A stretch of DNA of 64,000 nt from Linum tenue (taxonomy: Eukaryota; Streptophyta; Magnoliopsida; Malpighiales; Linaceae): contig CAMGYJ010000008.1 in assembly GCA_946122785.1 (NCBI GenBank), positions 13,975,475 through 14,039,474 of the forward strand, read 5' to 3'. The translations under genes were made by a program, and so were the position numbers. The notes below the pieces were generated by a model. That model was not told the origin of the DNA, ran no database searches, and saw only the letters and a program-made list of their open reading frames with translations. Shown here piece after piece: positions 45,104 through 58,962 of the stretch (position 1 is the first letter of the stretch; the number at the start of each line of letters is the position of its first letter).

Positions 45104-46060
45104 CTACTCCTGTGCCTCCTGTTCGCACACGTACTTCCTCAGATGCCTTGCGTTCCAAGTCTTGCTCACACGTTCTGCCTCCATGGTAGCGAGCTTGAAA
45201 GTGCTTGGTCCTATCACCTCCCTTACGACAAAGGGCCTCTCCCATTTAGCAGCCAACTTTCCATGATTCGGGTTAGGACGAAACACCTTCCTCAGGACAA
45301 GGTCTCCTTCTTCGATGTGGTGCGGCTTCAGCTTTGAATTATAGTACTTTGCCAACTGCTCCTTATCCTCCACCAACTTCCGAAGCGCCTGAACTCTTCT
45401 CTCATCTAGCATGTCTAGTTCGTGAGCCATGCTGACGTCGTTCCCTTCGCCGAAACACTGAATACGCAAGGTGGGCAACGCAACTTCTGTGGGGATTACT
45501 GCTTCTGCTCCAAAGGTTAGGGCGAATGGGGTCTCGCCCGTGGAGTTTTTTGGAGTGGTGCGTAGTGCCCACAGCACATGAGGGAGTTCCTCTACCCAAT
45601 TTCCTTTCTGCTCATGAAGACGCTTCTTCAGTCCTTGTAATATGGTTTTGTTTGTTGCCTCTGCCTGTCCATTTGCTTCCGTGTACGCCACTGATGAGAG
45701 CTTGAGCTGGATATTGTAACCTTGACAAAAATCTGCGAAGGAGGTACAGTCAAACTGTTTGCCATGATCAGTGATGATAGAGTTTGGAATGCCAAATCGT
45801 GCAAGTATGTTGTTGAAGACAAATTTCTCGACTTGCTTTGCTGTAATAGTGGCCAACGGCTCAGCCTCAATCCACTTCGTGAAGTAGTCCACTGCCACTA
45901 TAAGGTATTTCCATTTTCCCGATGCTTTGGGAAAAGGACCCACTAGATCCATTCCCCACTGGGCAAAGGGCCAAGGACTGACGTTCCCTTGCATTGCGGT
46001 GGCTGGGAGGTGGTGCTCCTTGGCATGGGTTTGGCATGCGTGACATGCCGCAGCGAATTG
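45104..46060 (-). pseudogene. Element B integrase
   Basis: Open from 45994 (MQGNVSPWPFAQW) with the first Asp in WGMDLVGPF, the second in ITDHGKQFDC and the Glu in GQAEATNK, all three present. The C-terminal region ends KTWNARHLRKYV. The zinc-finger part lies in the upstream frame, so a frameshift near 46060 separates it from the core. Unlike element A the catalytic triad is intact, but the frame is not. Confidence 0.85.
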
Positions 46061-48177
46061 CTTGCATCACTTCTCATGGTTGGCCAGTAGTACCCTTGCA
46101 ACTTGAGTGTTCTTTCCAAACTCCTCGGCCCCCCATGTCCCCCACACACACCTTCATGAATTTCGCGGAGCGCCCACTTTGCTTCAGCTTTTCCCAGGCA
46201 CCTGAGATATACTCCTTCGAACGAGCATCGATGTAGCTCCGACCCGATAATGGTGCAACGTGCCGCCCGCATTCTTACTCCTGTGGCCTCTTTTGGATCT
46301 GTTGGAATGGTACCATTCATGAGGTATTCAACGATCGGCACCCTCCAGTCCTGCTCCTCTTGATTGATGTTAACACTGTTTACCCCCATTCCCGGGGTGT
46401 TCGGGATTTCTTTTTTGACAATTACATGTTGTTCCTCTTCAAAGTCGACAACTGTGGCTAATTTGGAAAGCGCATCCGCGTGCGCGTTGTCACCTCGCGC
46501 TATATGAGAGAGCTCCCAATCCTCGAAACCCTGCGCCCTCTTCTTTGCTTCCTCCACATAACGCAACAACCAATCTTCCTTGACTTCGAACTCCCCCAGT
46601 ACCTGCCGAAACACTAATGCGGAATTAGAGAAGACGTCTAGGCGCCTTGCCCCTAGCTCCTCCGCAATGCACATGCCTTTGATCAGTGCCTCGTATTCAG
46701 CCGCATTGTTGGTTTTAAGTGTTGAGAATCGTAAGGCCACTTCGTGTGTGACACCTCCTGGCGTTTCCAAGACTATGCCGGCGCCTGCCCCTGTCTTACT
46801 TGCCGCAACATCGACAAACAGCTTCCACCTTCCTTCATCGGTCCCTGTAGGCTCGATCGTTCCCTCTGCTACAAAATCTGCTAGGACTTGGGCTTTAATT
46901 GAAGGGCGAGGAGCATACTGGATATCGAACTCACTTAGCTCAACTGCCCATTTGGTTAGGCGTCCCGAAGTACTTGTGCTATGAAGAATTCTTTTCATTG
47001 GCAGGTTAGTTAGTACAGTGACCGTGTGTCCTTGAAAATAGGGCCTCAGTTTTTGGGCGGCAGTTACCAATGCTAGGGCTGCCTTCTCGATGGTTGGGTA
47101 CCTCCTTTCAGTTGGGAGAAGCGTCTTACTGATGTAGTACACCGGCTGATCTGCAAGATTTTCAAGGTGACGCCTAACGAGCACCGCACTGATAGCCACG
47201 TCTGATATGGCTATGTAAAGGAACAAACGCTCTCCCTCCTTTGGAGCTACGAGGATGGGGGGATTTACTAGCAGAGTCTTCATCTCTTCGAACGCTTTCT
47301 CACATTCTTCCGTCCACTTGAACTTGGATTTCTTCTTTAGAGCATTGAAGAGTGGGGCGCACCTATCCGCTGACCTGGGAATGAATCTGTTGAGTGCGGC
47401 GAGTTTACCTGCCAATGCCTGAACCTCCTTTACTGTTCTTGGTGACTTGAGTTCGGCAATCGCCTTTATCTGCTTCGGATTGGCCTCAATACCACGGCGA
47501 GTGATCATGAAGCCTAGAAATTGACCCGCACCTGCTCCGAATACACACTTGAGGGGGTTAAGCTTCAGATTGTGGCGCCTTAGGTTCTCGAACTTTTCCC
47601 TTAGGTCGCTCAGATGGTCACCCTCTTTCTTACTCTTGATTAACACATCGTCTACGTATGCCTCCACATTTCGTCCTATCTGTTCTCCAAAGACTTTGTC
47701 TACCATCCTCTGATAGGTGGCACCTGCGTTTTTCAAACCGAATGGCATCACTACATAGCAGTAGTTCTCGTACGGGGTCATGAAAGCCGTTTTCTCTTGA
47801 TCCTCTTCGCTGAGAGGAATTTGGTGGTACCCTGAAAACATGTCGAGAAAGCTTAACATCTCGTGATTGGAGGTGGCATCGACCAGTTGGTCAATTCTTG
47901 GTAATGGGTATGGGTCCTTCGGACATGCTTTGTTTAGTGAGGTGAAGTCAATACACATTCTCCATGTCCCGTTGTGTTTCTTGACTAACACTGTGTTTGC
48001 TAACCACTTTGGGTATTGCACCTCTCGAATGAACCCCGCCTTAAGTAGCTTCTGTACCTCTTCCATCATGGCCACCCTTCTCGCCAACGATGCTCCCCTT
48101 CTTTTTTGCTGTACTGGCACACTTTCTGGTTTCACGGAGAGCTTATGTTCCATAAGGTCTCTAGAAACGCCTGGCAT
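45943..48177 (-). pseudogene. Element B reverse transcriptase and dual RNase H
   Basis: A 744-codon frame. RT: FLDMFSGYHQI and active site AYVDDVLI. The gypsy-type RNase H follows (LFLYIAISDVAISAVLVRR, ending DIQYAPRPSIKAQVLADF). The archaeal-type RNase H follows (FVDVAASKTGAGAG, NNAAEYEAL, HADALSKLA). Its third acidic position reads VFSNSALV where SDSALV is expected, so this second RNase H is probably inactive. The last residues (about 46060-45943) are out of frame with the integrase. Confidence 0.88.
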
Positions 48178-48881
48178 GTCTTCAGGGCTCCAAGCAAATA
48201 AGTCTGAGTATTCCTTAACAGGTTGATCATTGGGAGGCGCATGTGCTCCGGCAAATGGGCCGAGAGTCGGACGACCCGGCTTGGGTCGTCGGGGTCCAAC
48301 GGCAGCTCTATTTCTGAATCTACTGCTCCTGGGCGCGGCACTTCTGTTGGTCTAGCATCAATCGTGTGTATTTTTGGCTTGTGTATGGTCGTTGCATAGC
48401 ACGCCTTTGCTGCCTTCACATCCCCTCTGGCTATCCCCATCCCTTGGGGTGTTTGGAATTTCATTGCTTGATGGCAGGTTGAGGCCACAGCCCCAAATCG
48501 AGCTAGGAAGGGCCTTCCTAGAATGGCATTATATGCGGACGGGCAATCGGCAATGTGGAAGTCCACTGGGTGTGTGGCACTTGGCTCCTCATCTCCTACT
48601 TTGACCTTTAGGCGCGCGGTTCCTAGCACCTTCACTTTCGCTCCGGAGAAGCCGACAAGTTGGGCCTCTGAAGCTTGCATCACCTCAGGGGGTGTCCGCA
48701 TTTGGCGCCAACAAGAATAGAAGAGTATGTTGGCGGAACTTCCACTGTCAACCAGCACTCTGAACACCTTGAAACCTTCTACTTGTATGTTGATGACAAG
48801 AGGGCTTTCAGACGGGCCCTCCGGAGGATAGTCTTGCGATGTAAACGACAAGTCGGGACCTTCTTGTTTTGTGATCTTCAT
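48132..48881 (-). pseudogene. Element B aspartic protease
   Basis: Active site VLVDSGSSANILF and NAILGRPFLARFGA. The homology continues upstream of the ATG at 48881, in the same frame, to a TAG near 48980, and this frame differs from Gag. The C-terminus runs out of frame near 48225: an apparent one-base indel separates it from the RT frame, whose homology is picked up at about 48215-48177. Confidence 0.83.
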
Positions 48882-49069
48882 ACACCATGTGTCACTTGCT
48901 TGCCCCTTGCGCTTCTTCTTTCGGCTAGGCTCCCCTCCCGCGATGGTTCTTATCTCCTTGACGTTCGGGTTGGGGCCCAGGCGCTCCTATACCGGTGGCC
49001 TTGCGGCTGGGGAGCGACTGCGTTCCCGCGGGGATTGGTTTCCCTGATCTGCTTTCTGGATCATTTCCC

Positions 49070-50422
49070 TTACTCCTCCTCATCAGAGATTATCTTGAGT
49101 GCCTTTTTGAAGTAGTGGCAGTCAACGGTGTTGTGGGTGCGCGAGTTGTGGTACTCGCAGTACATGTTTGCCTGCCCACGAGATTGGTTCACGTTCTCGC
49201 GATTGGTGCGGTCGCGGCGAGGCTCTTGTGAATTTGCAAGAACGTCTCTCCTTACCCAAACATTGGGACGTCGGGTATCATCTCGTCGATCCAGACTTCG
49301 CCTTCTGGTCCTAGGCGCCTCCCCCCTCCCACTCTGAGCTGGGCGCCTGGAGCTACCTCCTTGCTCCTCCTCCTTTGCCCCTAGCGACTCCTCCATGAGA
49401 ATTGCCTTCTGAATCTTTTCTTCCAGCTCAGCCACCTGTCTTATCTCTCTTTTGGCTAGAGAGCGCCTTAGCTCTTCGTTAGTGCTTGCGTCCATTAGGT
49501 TGGTGCGCATAAGTGGAGGGGTTAGGTCTTTGACATCGGACGCAACCTCCCACCATCGCCCCATGAAGTGCCTGAGGCTCTCTCCCTTTCTTTGCTTAAG
49601 GTTGACAAGTGCCCGGACCGTCAGCGTCTGCCTCTTCTGGTTTGCGTACTTTATTGTGAATAGCAACGCGAATTGAGCGAAGCTCTGAATGATGCCCTCC
49701 GGAAGCGATGAGTACCAACTACTGCATGCTCCGGTGAAGGTTGAGGGGAATGCCTTGCATAAGGCAGCGTCAGATGCATTGAGAAGTTGCATTTTACGGC
49801 AGAACGCACTCAAGTGATCCTCTGGATCAGATTTTCCTTCATACGATGGTAGACCGATGCTTGCGAAATTTGGTGGGATTGGTGTCTCGAGCACTCCCTT
49901 TGACAACGACTGTCTAATGATTTGGGAACTCCTTTCCTCCAAGGCGCCATAGTTGAGTCGGGCGTACTTCTCCAGGTAGACATCGTCGTCTGCTTCCATT
50001 GCATCCTCATTTGGCGAGGCGCCCACACCCTCCCTTGGGGAGTTCATGGGTGGCGCCTCAACCTCCTGCATCTTTCCTCGGAGGCGCCTCCTCTCTTCCA
50101 TGGCTTCTTGTGAGTTGGGAGGCGCCTGGTCGTTAGCTTTGGTGAGTGCCGTCAACGCGGTCATGACTTGGTCTAGTTGGCCTTGCATGTTCGCCATTTG
50201 AAGTGTTTGCTTTTCCCGAAGCTTTGCTAGTTGGCCCTCCAGGCACTCCGCGCCCTCTCTGTCTCCCGATGGATCGTCGTCGTCAGATGCTTCCAAACCT
50301 TGGATGGTGAGTGGTTGAGGATTGATAGCCTCACGACCAACAACTTGCTTGAGAGGGGTCTTCGTTGGTGCCGGACTCCTTTCTTCTCCCTTCTTTGAGT
50401 TGGAAGCGTCTTTCAAAGTCAT
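49070..50422 (-). CDS. Element B Gag
   Basis: 450 codons from the ATG at 50422, six bases inward of the PBS. An upstream in-frame ATG at 50719 lies inside the LTR and is rejected. The capsid domain (FPSTFTGACSSWYSSLPEG) is near the middle. A Cys/His motif (CEYHNSRTHNTVDC) lies near the C-terminus. The frame ends at a TAA without internal stops, so Gag of this copy may be intact. Gag and protease are in different frames. Confidence 0.82.
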   Translation of the reverse strand: MTLKDASNSKKGEERSPAPTKTPLKQVVGREAINPQPLTIQGLEASDDDDPSGDREGAECLEGQLAKLREKQTLQMANMQGQLDQVMTALTALTKANDQAPPNSQEAMEERRRLRGKMQEVEAPPMNSPREGVGASPNEDAMEADDDVYLEKYARLNYGALEERSSQIIRQSLSKGVLETPIPPNFASIGLPSYEGKSDPEDHLSAFCRKMQLLNASDAALCKAFPSTFTGACSSWYSSLPEGIIQSFAQFALLFTIKYANQKRQTLTVRALVNLKQRKGESLRHFMGRWWEVASDVKDLTPPLMRTNLMDASTNEELRRSLAKREIRQVAELEEKIQKAILMEESLGAKEEEQGGSSRRPAQSGRGEAPRTRRRSLDRRDDTRRPNVWVRRDVLANSQEPRRDRTNRENVNQSRGQANMYCEYHNSRTHNTVDCHYFKKALKIISDEEE

Positions 50423-50427
50423 GCTTT

Positions 50428-50445
50428 GCCCCACGGTGGGCGCCA
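50428..50445 (-). other. Primer binding site of element B
   Basis: TGGCGCCCACCGTGGGGC on the minus strand, identical to the PBS of element A. Confidence 0.8.
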
Positions 50446-50447
50446 AT

Positions 50448-50890
50448 TGTTTGAGCCCGATCGACTGGGGGTCGCTCGGGTCCAAGGGGTTTGGGACGTC
50501 AGCCATGACTTTGAGGGGGTAGGCGCCCCGCCTCGTCAGAAGTAGAAAAAGAGAAGAAGTATATAGAGAGAGAAAGTAGAGAGAAGTTAGAGCAAGAGTA
50601 GATTGATTTCCATTTATGAGGAGAGAACTCCTATTTATACACATTTGAGGGTTAGGTCGTGGTCTGGGCGCCTGCCAAGCCATAAATGCTGTGGTCGGGC
50701 GCCTCAGACTCTCTGACACTGTACATTGTACTTTTGGCAGGTGGTGTCCCCCTGCCCCTAGTCCTTACTGATGTAAGGTGCCTGAGCTTGTCTCTTTGTC
50801 CCTTGGCCTTGTCTTTTTCCCTTTGTCTTCTTTTCTTCATTATGTCCTTAACTAGGCTTTTGCTTTGAGGATTACTAATGTACCCTATCA
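50448..50890 (-). repeat. 5' LTR of Tat element B
   Basis: 443 bp, followed by the GATTC duplication. A TATAAATAG box lies on the minus strand near 50644-50636. Confidence 0.92.
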
Positions 50891-50895
50891 GATTC

Positions 50896-51500
50896 AAAAA
50901 AGTTTATGAGTGACTCCAACAAGGGTGATAACCAATCATCATGTGCTTCTTTTCAAACTGACAATATGAGATTAGGATAGGATAATTTTGGAACGCAAAA
51001 TTGCGTCCACATGTGATCTCTCACTCTCTCCATTTCATATATTTTCGTATCTCTTTCTTTCACGCTCTATCAAATGACTTTCCATACCAACTTCTTTTCT
51101 CCCTCGTGCAAATAGTGATGACAATTTTTAATCTGACTCGCTCAACTCAATTTGTCTCGTCCTGTTTTGGTGCGAACATTACCCGACCTATAACAACATA
51201 AAGGCAGAACATGAATATTGTTTTCGATTTGTCCTACTGACCCATTGATTTGCATCACATCACCACTTTGTTGAGTTTGGATTTAGATGGATGGATCGTT
51301 TTGTTTGAAGTTCGAAGTAAAGCGAGCATTATACAGTCAAAACAAAAGCTATACATGGCCATTTTTTTGGGTACAAAAACCAAAGTGAACTGACCATTTT
51401 TTCCCCCCAATAAGTCACTCAATTAAGAGGAACAATATGTACAAAGTTAACGACTCAATTAAGTGAACTGACCATTTTAATTGGTGAGTTTTTGTCTTGG
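50896..51500. other. Intergenic DNA between element B and RPS19
   Basis: No gene. A TAGTGATGACAATTT motif near 51113 looks like one hAT MITE end, but no matching partner with a TSD was found. Confidence 0.4.
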
Positions 51501-51523
51501 TCCATTTAACACCCGCGGGCCGC

Positions 51524-51722
51524 GGCCCAAACCCTTCTTAATGGAGCAATGGGAGGCCGATAACCATGTACCCGGCCCGGGTCAAAGAAACGAAGGGCCT
51601 AATCCAAACCCTAACCCATGTACATATATATAAACAAAACACAAGGTCCGGCACCCCCAAAACCCTAGCCATTTCTGCAATACTTGTTCAAGAGAGGCGG
51701 AGCGCAGCGACTCGCAGAAAGA
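51524..51722 (+). promoter_or_regulatory. RPS19 promoter and 5' leader
   Basis: GGCCCA (51524-51529), reverse complement of a site II element (TGGGCC), telo-box AAACCCTAA (51606-51614), a TATATATAAA stretch near 51625-51634, and a second AAAACCCTAG (51659-51668). Site II plus telo-box is the usual promoter signature of plant ribosomal protein genes. Confidence 0.7.
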
Positions 51723-54193
<2,471 letters not shown>

Positions 54194-56979
54194 TCAGAGG
54201 ATAGCAGGATCTTTGTATCTCTTGAATATGCTCTCGATATCCGCCTCTACTTCTGGTGATAAAGGCCTCTCCGTGGTGATAAAAGCATCAATGTTTTCTT
54301 TGAGTTGGGCAACAGATGTCGCACCCACAATAGAACTTGTCACGAAAGGTCGGTCTCGAACGAATCCCAGGGCTAGCTGAACTGGAGTTAAACCATGCTT
54401 CTTTGCCATTTCAATGTAATGTACTGTTGCTTCCTGGTGGGATCAATGAAGAAGGGTCGTTTTGTAAGTACAGGGAAAGGAAACTTTGGAATTCAGTTCG
54501 ATATTATGGAGAAGTGTATTTTAATTACTTACCCTGGCGAGTGAATCTCTGTATCTTGCCATGTACCCAGGGAAGAGTTTGAATCTTCCATTCTTTGCAG
54601 CTTCAGAATCCAGATCCAAGTATTTACCAGAAAGTGCTCCACCAGCCAGGGGAGAGTAAGCGAGTAGGCCAATGTTGCAGTTGTTAGGGTGACAAACTTC
54701 AGAAAGATCAACTGCATGTCATTGAGCACAAATGTGTCAATAACACCAACATATTCATAGGGCTTCAGCAGCATAAAGTGTGAAGGAAAAGACCACTTGA
54801 TTCTCGTCTTGTTAAAAAGGGGGAGCCTGGAGTTAACATTCCAGAAGAACAGATTTTATAGGGAACCTAGACTTTATAAATGACAACTTTTCAAATATTT
54901 CCCGGAAATATTTAGAGAACTATTCTCGATTGAAATAGTTGACTCCCTTCAGTTGATAAAATTCCCAATCAAGTAACTTACTCTCGAATGGACATCTCAC
55001 TAGCAGACTATAGCTGTTCTGGATACTGACAATCTTTGGTAGGCCTCCAACTTTGGCAGCATGAACAAACTCCATCACTCCATAAGAGGACTCATTTGAT
55101 ACACCTATATACCGCACCTGGATATTGTGAGTAAGTGAATTCGGTTAGCTTTGTCATTCCTTGAACCAACAAAAAGAAGAAAAAAAAGCAAACAAGCTCC
55201 TCTTCCCTACTGGCTGAAGGTTCATCTAGCTCCAGGAATGAGAAAATTCAGAAACCAGATAAGAAAATTTGAGAACTTAATTCAAGCTTAATCAAATACT
55301 AACACATGCTCATGATGCATTTTACTGAAAAAACGATTGGATAGAGATTGGAATGGGTTCAACATATGAAAGCAGAAGTGAAGGTGCAGCTAAGTCTAGG
55401 ATTGAGGCACTCATTACCTTTCCTTCGTCAACAAGTTCTTTAAAGGCCTGCAATTGCTCCACAATAGGCACACTTGGTCTCCATTTTGAATAATCATAAA
55501 AGAACTCACCAAACAATGGTACATAGCGATCAGGCCTGGACAGCAAAGAAATTCAATTTATACATCAGTCTCTAAAATATTTCCTGATTCTCTTGGACCA
55601 AAAATACACTTAATATTTTCACTCCAACACAGAATCAAGAAATGAGAAATCCAGGAAGGGTGCTGTAGTGCACGTATGAATGCTAATGGAAAAAACATGC
55701 ACACATAATTGTATGATCAAAATGCAATGGATATTGCTCGATGAGTGAACAGGAAAGGAGCAACAGCCATCCTACTGATTCTCATTTCAGTAAATCTATG
55801 ATATTTTAGCTCTTGCACACTAATGCATTGTCTGCTGCTTACTTGAATGACATTACAACCAATCCAATTAACTGAAGCTATACGAGTTCCAGGTGCTTAA
55901 AATCTTATTGAACAAGTGAGCTTCTAAACCTTCAGGCACACATATTTAAATATTTTGTATCAAAATCACAAAAAAACTTCCAAATTCTTTGGTCTATTGC
56001 CCTGCTAGTGTTCTGTTCTTCATACATAGGGCACTGTATTCAAAGCAAGTTGCACAAGCAACAGATGAAAGTGCATAATGTGAAGCAGGCCTGCGACCTT
56101 CATCCTGATTAAAGAGAGACCATTAAAGCTCACCAGTGAATCTGCAGCAGATCAATGTAATCAGTCCCGAGACGCTTAAGGCTTTTCTCCACGCTCTCTT
56201 TGATGTTAGCAGCATCGACCCTAACAATGTCAGCATCATCGCGGAGGTAATTCGATCGTTGTGTATAACCAGCAACCTTTGTTGCCAGAATAACCTAACC
56301 CAATTTGACACGAAATTACCAACAGAATTCACAAAGCTCAGAAACTAGCTTTCACAAATAATCCAGTGGCCGTCCTAGGTTCTACCCATACCTTATCGCG
56401 GGGCCGAGACTTCATCCAGCTACTGACATAGAGATCTGTTCTCCCTTGTGTTTCCTTCTTCGGTGGTACAGGGTACTGTAAAGCAAGTAGTAAAGACTCA
56501 ATCAGTCATCGTCGGCCATGGAAACAGCAAAGTAACGGAACGAAAGGACTCACCATTTCTGCAGTGTCCAGGATGTTAACGCCGTTCTCGAATGCATAAC
56601 TGAGAATTTCGTGAGCTTCTCTCTCAGTATTCTGCTCCCCGAAGGTCATCTGAAGCATCAAAGAAGACATCGATAATCCTTTTACTTGTGATTAGGAAAA
56701 AAACCCTAGCTGGCAGCAATTCGTATTTCATGATGCAGGTGGTGTATACTCAACTGTTCCTATCGTAATTTCGCTGATTTCGAGGTCAGAGTCGCCGAGT
56801 TTCCTGTACTGCAACGCGGTCTTCTGAGCAAGAGCAGCAGTAATCTGTGGCAATCTTGACCTGGCGAGCCGTGAATGATGGCCTGCGAGGCGACGGGGAA
56901 ATGACCGGCGGTTGATGTACGCGCCATGGACCGTCGCCGCCGGCGTTGTAGTCGTAGAGAAGGCGATGACGGACGACAT
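54194..56979 (-). CDS. Aldo/keto reductase, Tas-like, probably plastid
   Basis: Eight exons on the minus strand: 56979-56755, 56649-56554, 56475-56392, 56294-56134, 55535-55418, 55117-54982, 54711-54533 and 54433-54194, all GT-AG with consistent phases, total 412 aa. The N-terminal about 55 residues are Ser/Thr/Arg-rich and nearly free of acids, like a chloroplast transit peptide. The mature part is a TIM-barrel NAD(P)H-dependent aldo/keto reductase. The catalytic tetrad appears complete: Asp103 and Tyr108 (ILDTAEMYPVP across an exon junction), Lys141 (LATKVAGY) and His188 (LLQIHW). The family of plant Tas-like proteins has this length; substrate unknown. A Mutator-like element begins about 110 bp upstream of the start codon. 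Confidence 0.93.
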
Positions 56980-57299
56980 TGTTGCTTTGAGAATGGAGAA
57001 TACTAGATAGTGTGCTCAACAAAGCATATGAGTTCTCCGCGCTTATTTTGGTGCTACGACTCCGTTCCTGGGCCGCGCATTACCAAACTGGATTTCTATT
57101 TGTAGCCCTAAGTTTTTGAATTTATAGCCCTAAACTTATATACATGGACAAGTTTACCCCTCATTTAACCTAAACCCTAAATTGACCCACCCGTCCCTTA
57201 CCCGATTTTCCTCCAAAACAGAACCTGCCGCCACCCAGACCCTGCCGTCCCTTACCCCTCACCCAGAGCTCCGCCACCCTCACCCCTCACCCAGAGCTC

Positions 57300-58785
57300 C
57301 GGCGCCATCCAGGAGGAGAGGAAGTCGCCGCCGAAGCTCCTCCTTTCTCAATTGAGAAGAACTCATTCGTTTATCTCTGCCCCGTCACTCTCCTCTTCGT
57401 TTCCCAAGTCATCGACTTCGCTTCGGGTTAGCACCAAGAGGAAGTCGCCGCCACCCTCACCCAGACTCGCCTCCACCACCAAGACTCGTCGCCGCCACCC
57501 AGACCCATCGCCGCCAGCATCTTCGCCCAAGCCCAGATCCGCCGCACTGTCGCCGAGGAGGAAGGAGAAGCTCGACTTGTTAATCGTCCGCCTCTAGCCC
57601 TCTGCTTCTGCTCAAACCCGCCAGAGGTAAATCTCTCTCTCCCTCTCTTCTCGTTTGGTTGAGTTGCGCCGACGTCGCGGGTTGAAAACCCGTCGCTAGT
57701 GGCTAGAGGCAGGTAGGGCGTCGATTTGGGTCAGGGTAGACGCAGGCAGGGCACCCGCGCGGATCCGGCGGAGCCAGGTAGCCCACCTGCCCCGACCCTG
57801 GTCTGATCCGGTCTCTGACCCGCCCTGCCATGGTGCACTTTGGATTTGCGGTATTATCTCGGTGCAGTGGTACAGGATGGTCAGGTTGGGGAAGGATTCG
57901 TGGCTTTTTTCAATGGTTTTTGTTGGTGGTAATTTTGTAGTTGGCTTTTGGGTTGGCTGCCTGCTCGTTGGTTGATTTTGCACCCTTTTCACGCTTAGAT
58001 CCCTAATGAGAGATGATATCGTGCCTTCGTTATATCTGTTGTCACGAATTGAGGGTTCATAGGGTGCTCCTTTAGACTGTTCTGCATATTGCTCTGCCCC
58101 ACACTCTCATCTTATTTTCTATCTGTTAAGATACTGAATCTTTAGGCCGCATTCTACTTTTTTCCTTTGTTTTCCATGTGTGGATGTTGATTGCATTTGT
58201 TTGATGTCTATTTCTGCTGAGCTAGTGGAAGATCACTAGCGTTTCCATTGACCTTCTGCATGTGCCTTTTGTTCACTGTTGTGTTGGTATTTTGGACCTA
58301 CCTTCATCAAAATTATGTTTTCCATGCAGATATTATATTTTAATTAATAATATATAAATTTGAATGGTAAATTATAATCAGTATATGACCTTTTATAATG
58401 GGAAGGAAGAAAAGAATCTGTTTGTTGCGGTTGCTGTGTGATGAGAGGATGTTAATTAGCATTTGACAATATAAGTAGTGTTTGAATTGAAAAAGTTGTT
58501 GATTGTTAATAATGATTATAAATAGTTAATGAATATAGGATTGTTAATTGCAATACTAAATAGAATTAATTTTATTTTCTTGATAGTTGGTAAAAATAAG
58601 CGAAAGAAAGGGTAAGAATTAGTATATGAATTGTGATGATTAATATAATTTGTATTTGAAAATATAATTTCTATTAGAATTCATAAATTTTATGGTTGTA
58701 AATAATTATTATGTATAGTTAAAAGATGTATGGTTGTCAATTACAATTCTGAAAATAAATAATTTTATTTTCTTGATAGCAGGCA
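57300..58785 (+). other. MULE left part: possible leader exon and duplicated intron-like DNA
   Basis: GC-rich start with Ser/Pro-coding frame (57352-57597, no domain), then a splice-donor-like GAG/GTAAAT near 57626. An AT-rich stretch follows with a diverged duplication of about 200 bp: the block before and including TTTTCTTGATAG occurs near 58590 and again near 58780. The second copy ends in an acceptor-like TAGCAG. Confidence 0.4.
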
Positions 58786-58788
58786 ACA

Positions 58789-58962
58789 ATGAGCGAAAGA
58801 AGGGGCAAGGAAAAATCGAGGGTTCTCGGACGCAACGTTACAGTATCTGAGCGGAAAAAACGTCAGGAGGAGTCAGATAGACTTCGTGAGGAGGAGCGTC
58901 AGGAGAAGCTTTCGCGTCGTCAAGCTGCAGTGGATCCTCCCCCTCATGCTTCGTGCTCCTGA
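58789..58962 (+). CDS. Small basic coiled-coil protein candidate in the MULE
   Basis: 57 codons starting MSERRGKEKSRVLGRNVTVS, Arg/Lys/Glu-rich with a likely helix. The ATG lies just after an acceptor-like TTGATAGCAG, so it could be the second exon of a transcript starting near 57300. In another frame, homologous-looking sequence continues (DEDLDRLGAYGDLVRRVRDK) to a stop at 59063-59065, so a frameshift near 58945 may have truncated a protein of about 100 aa. No family recognised. Confidence 0.35.
   Translation: MSERRGKEKSRVLGRNVTVSERKKRQEESDRLREEERQEKLSRRQAAVDPPPHASCS

Larger units (their letters stand above)
31158..50890 (-). mobile_element. Ty3/Gypsy LTR retrotransposon, Tat lineage (element B)
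   Basis: Identical-length 443-bp LTRs (TG...CA) and 5-bp duplication GATTC at 31153-31157 and 50891-50895. The span is 19.7 kb, of which 8.5 kb (32080-40579) is a nested Athila-like element. Minus-strand order: 5' LTR, PBS, gag, protease, RT, two RNase H domains, integrase, tandem repeats, antisense gene, PPT, 3' LTR, the same plan as element A but diverged in sequence. The LTRs differ at about five sites by eye, about 1.1 percent. It inserted about 0.2 kb beyond the MITE in the ALOG gene. Confidence 0.93.

Noticed and set aside
50448..50719. Upstream extension of element B Gag to an ATG in the LTR
   Set aside because: It would need translation across the LTR and PBS; the ATG at 50422 after the PBS is the normal place.
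51113..51270. Additional hAT MITE
   Set aside because: One end looks right, but the candidate partner end is poor and no 8-bp duplication was found.
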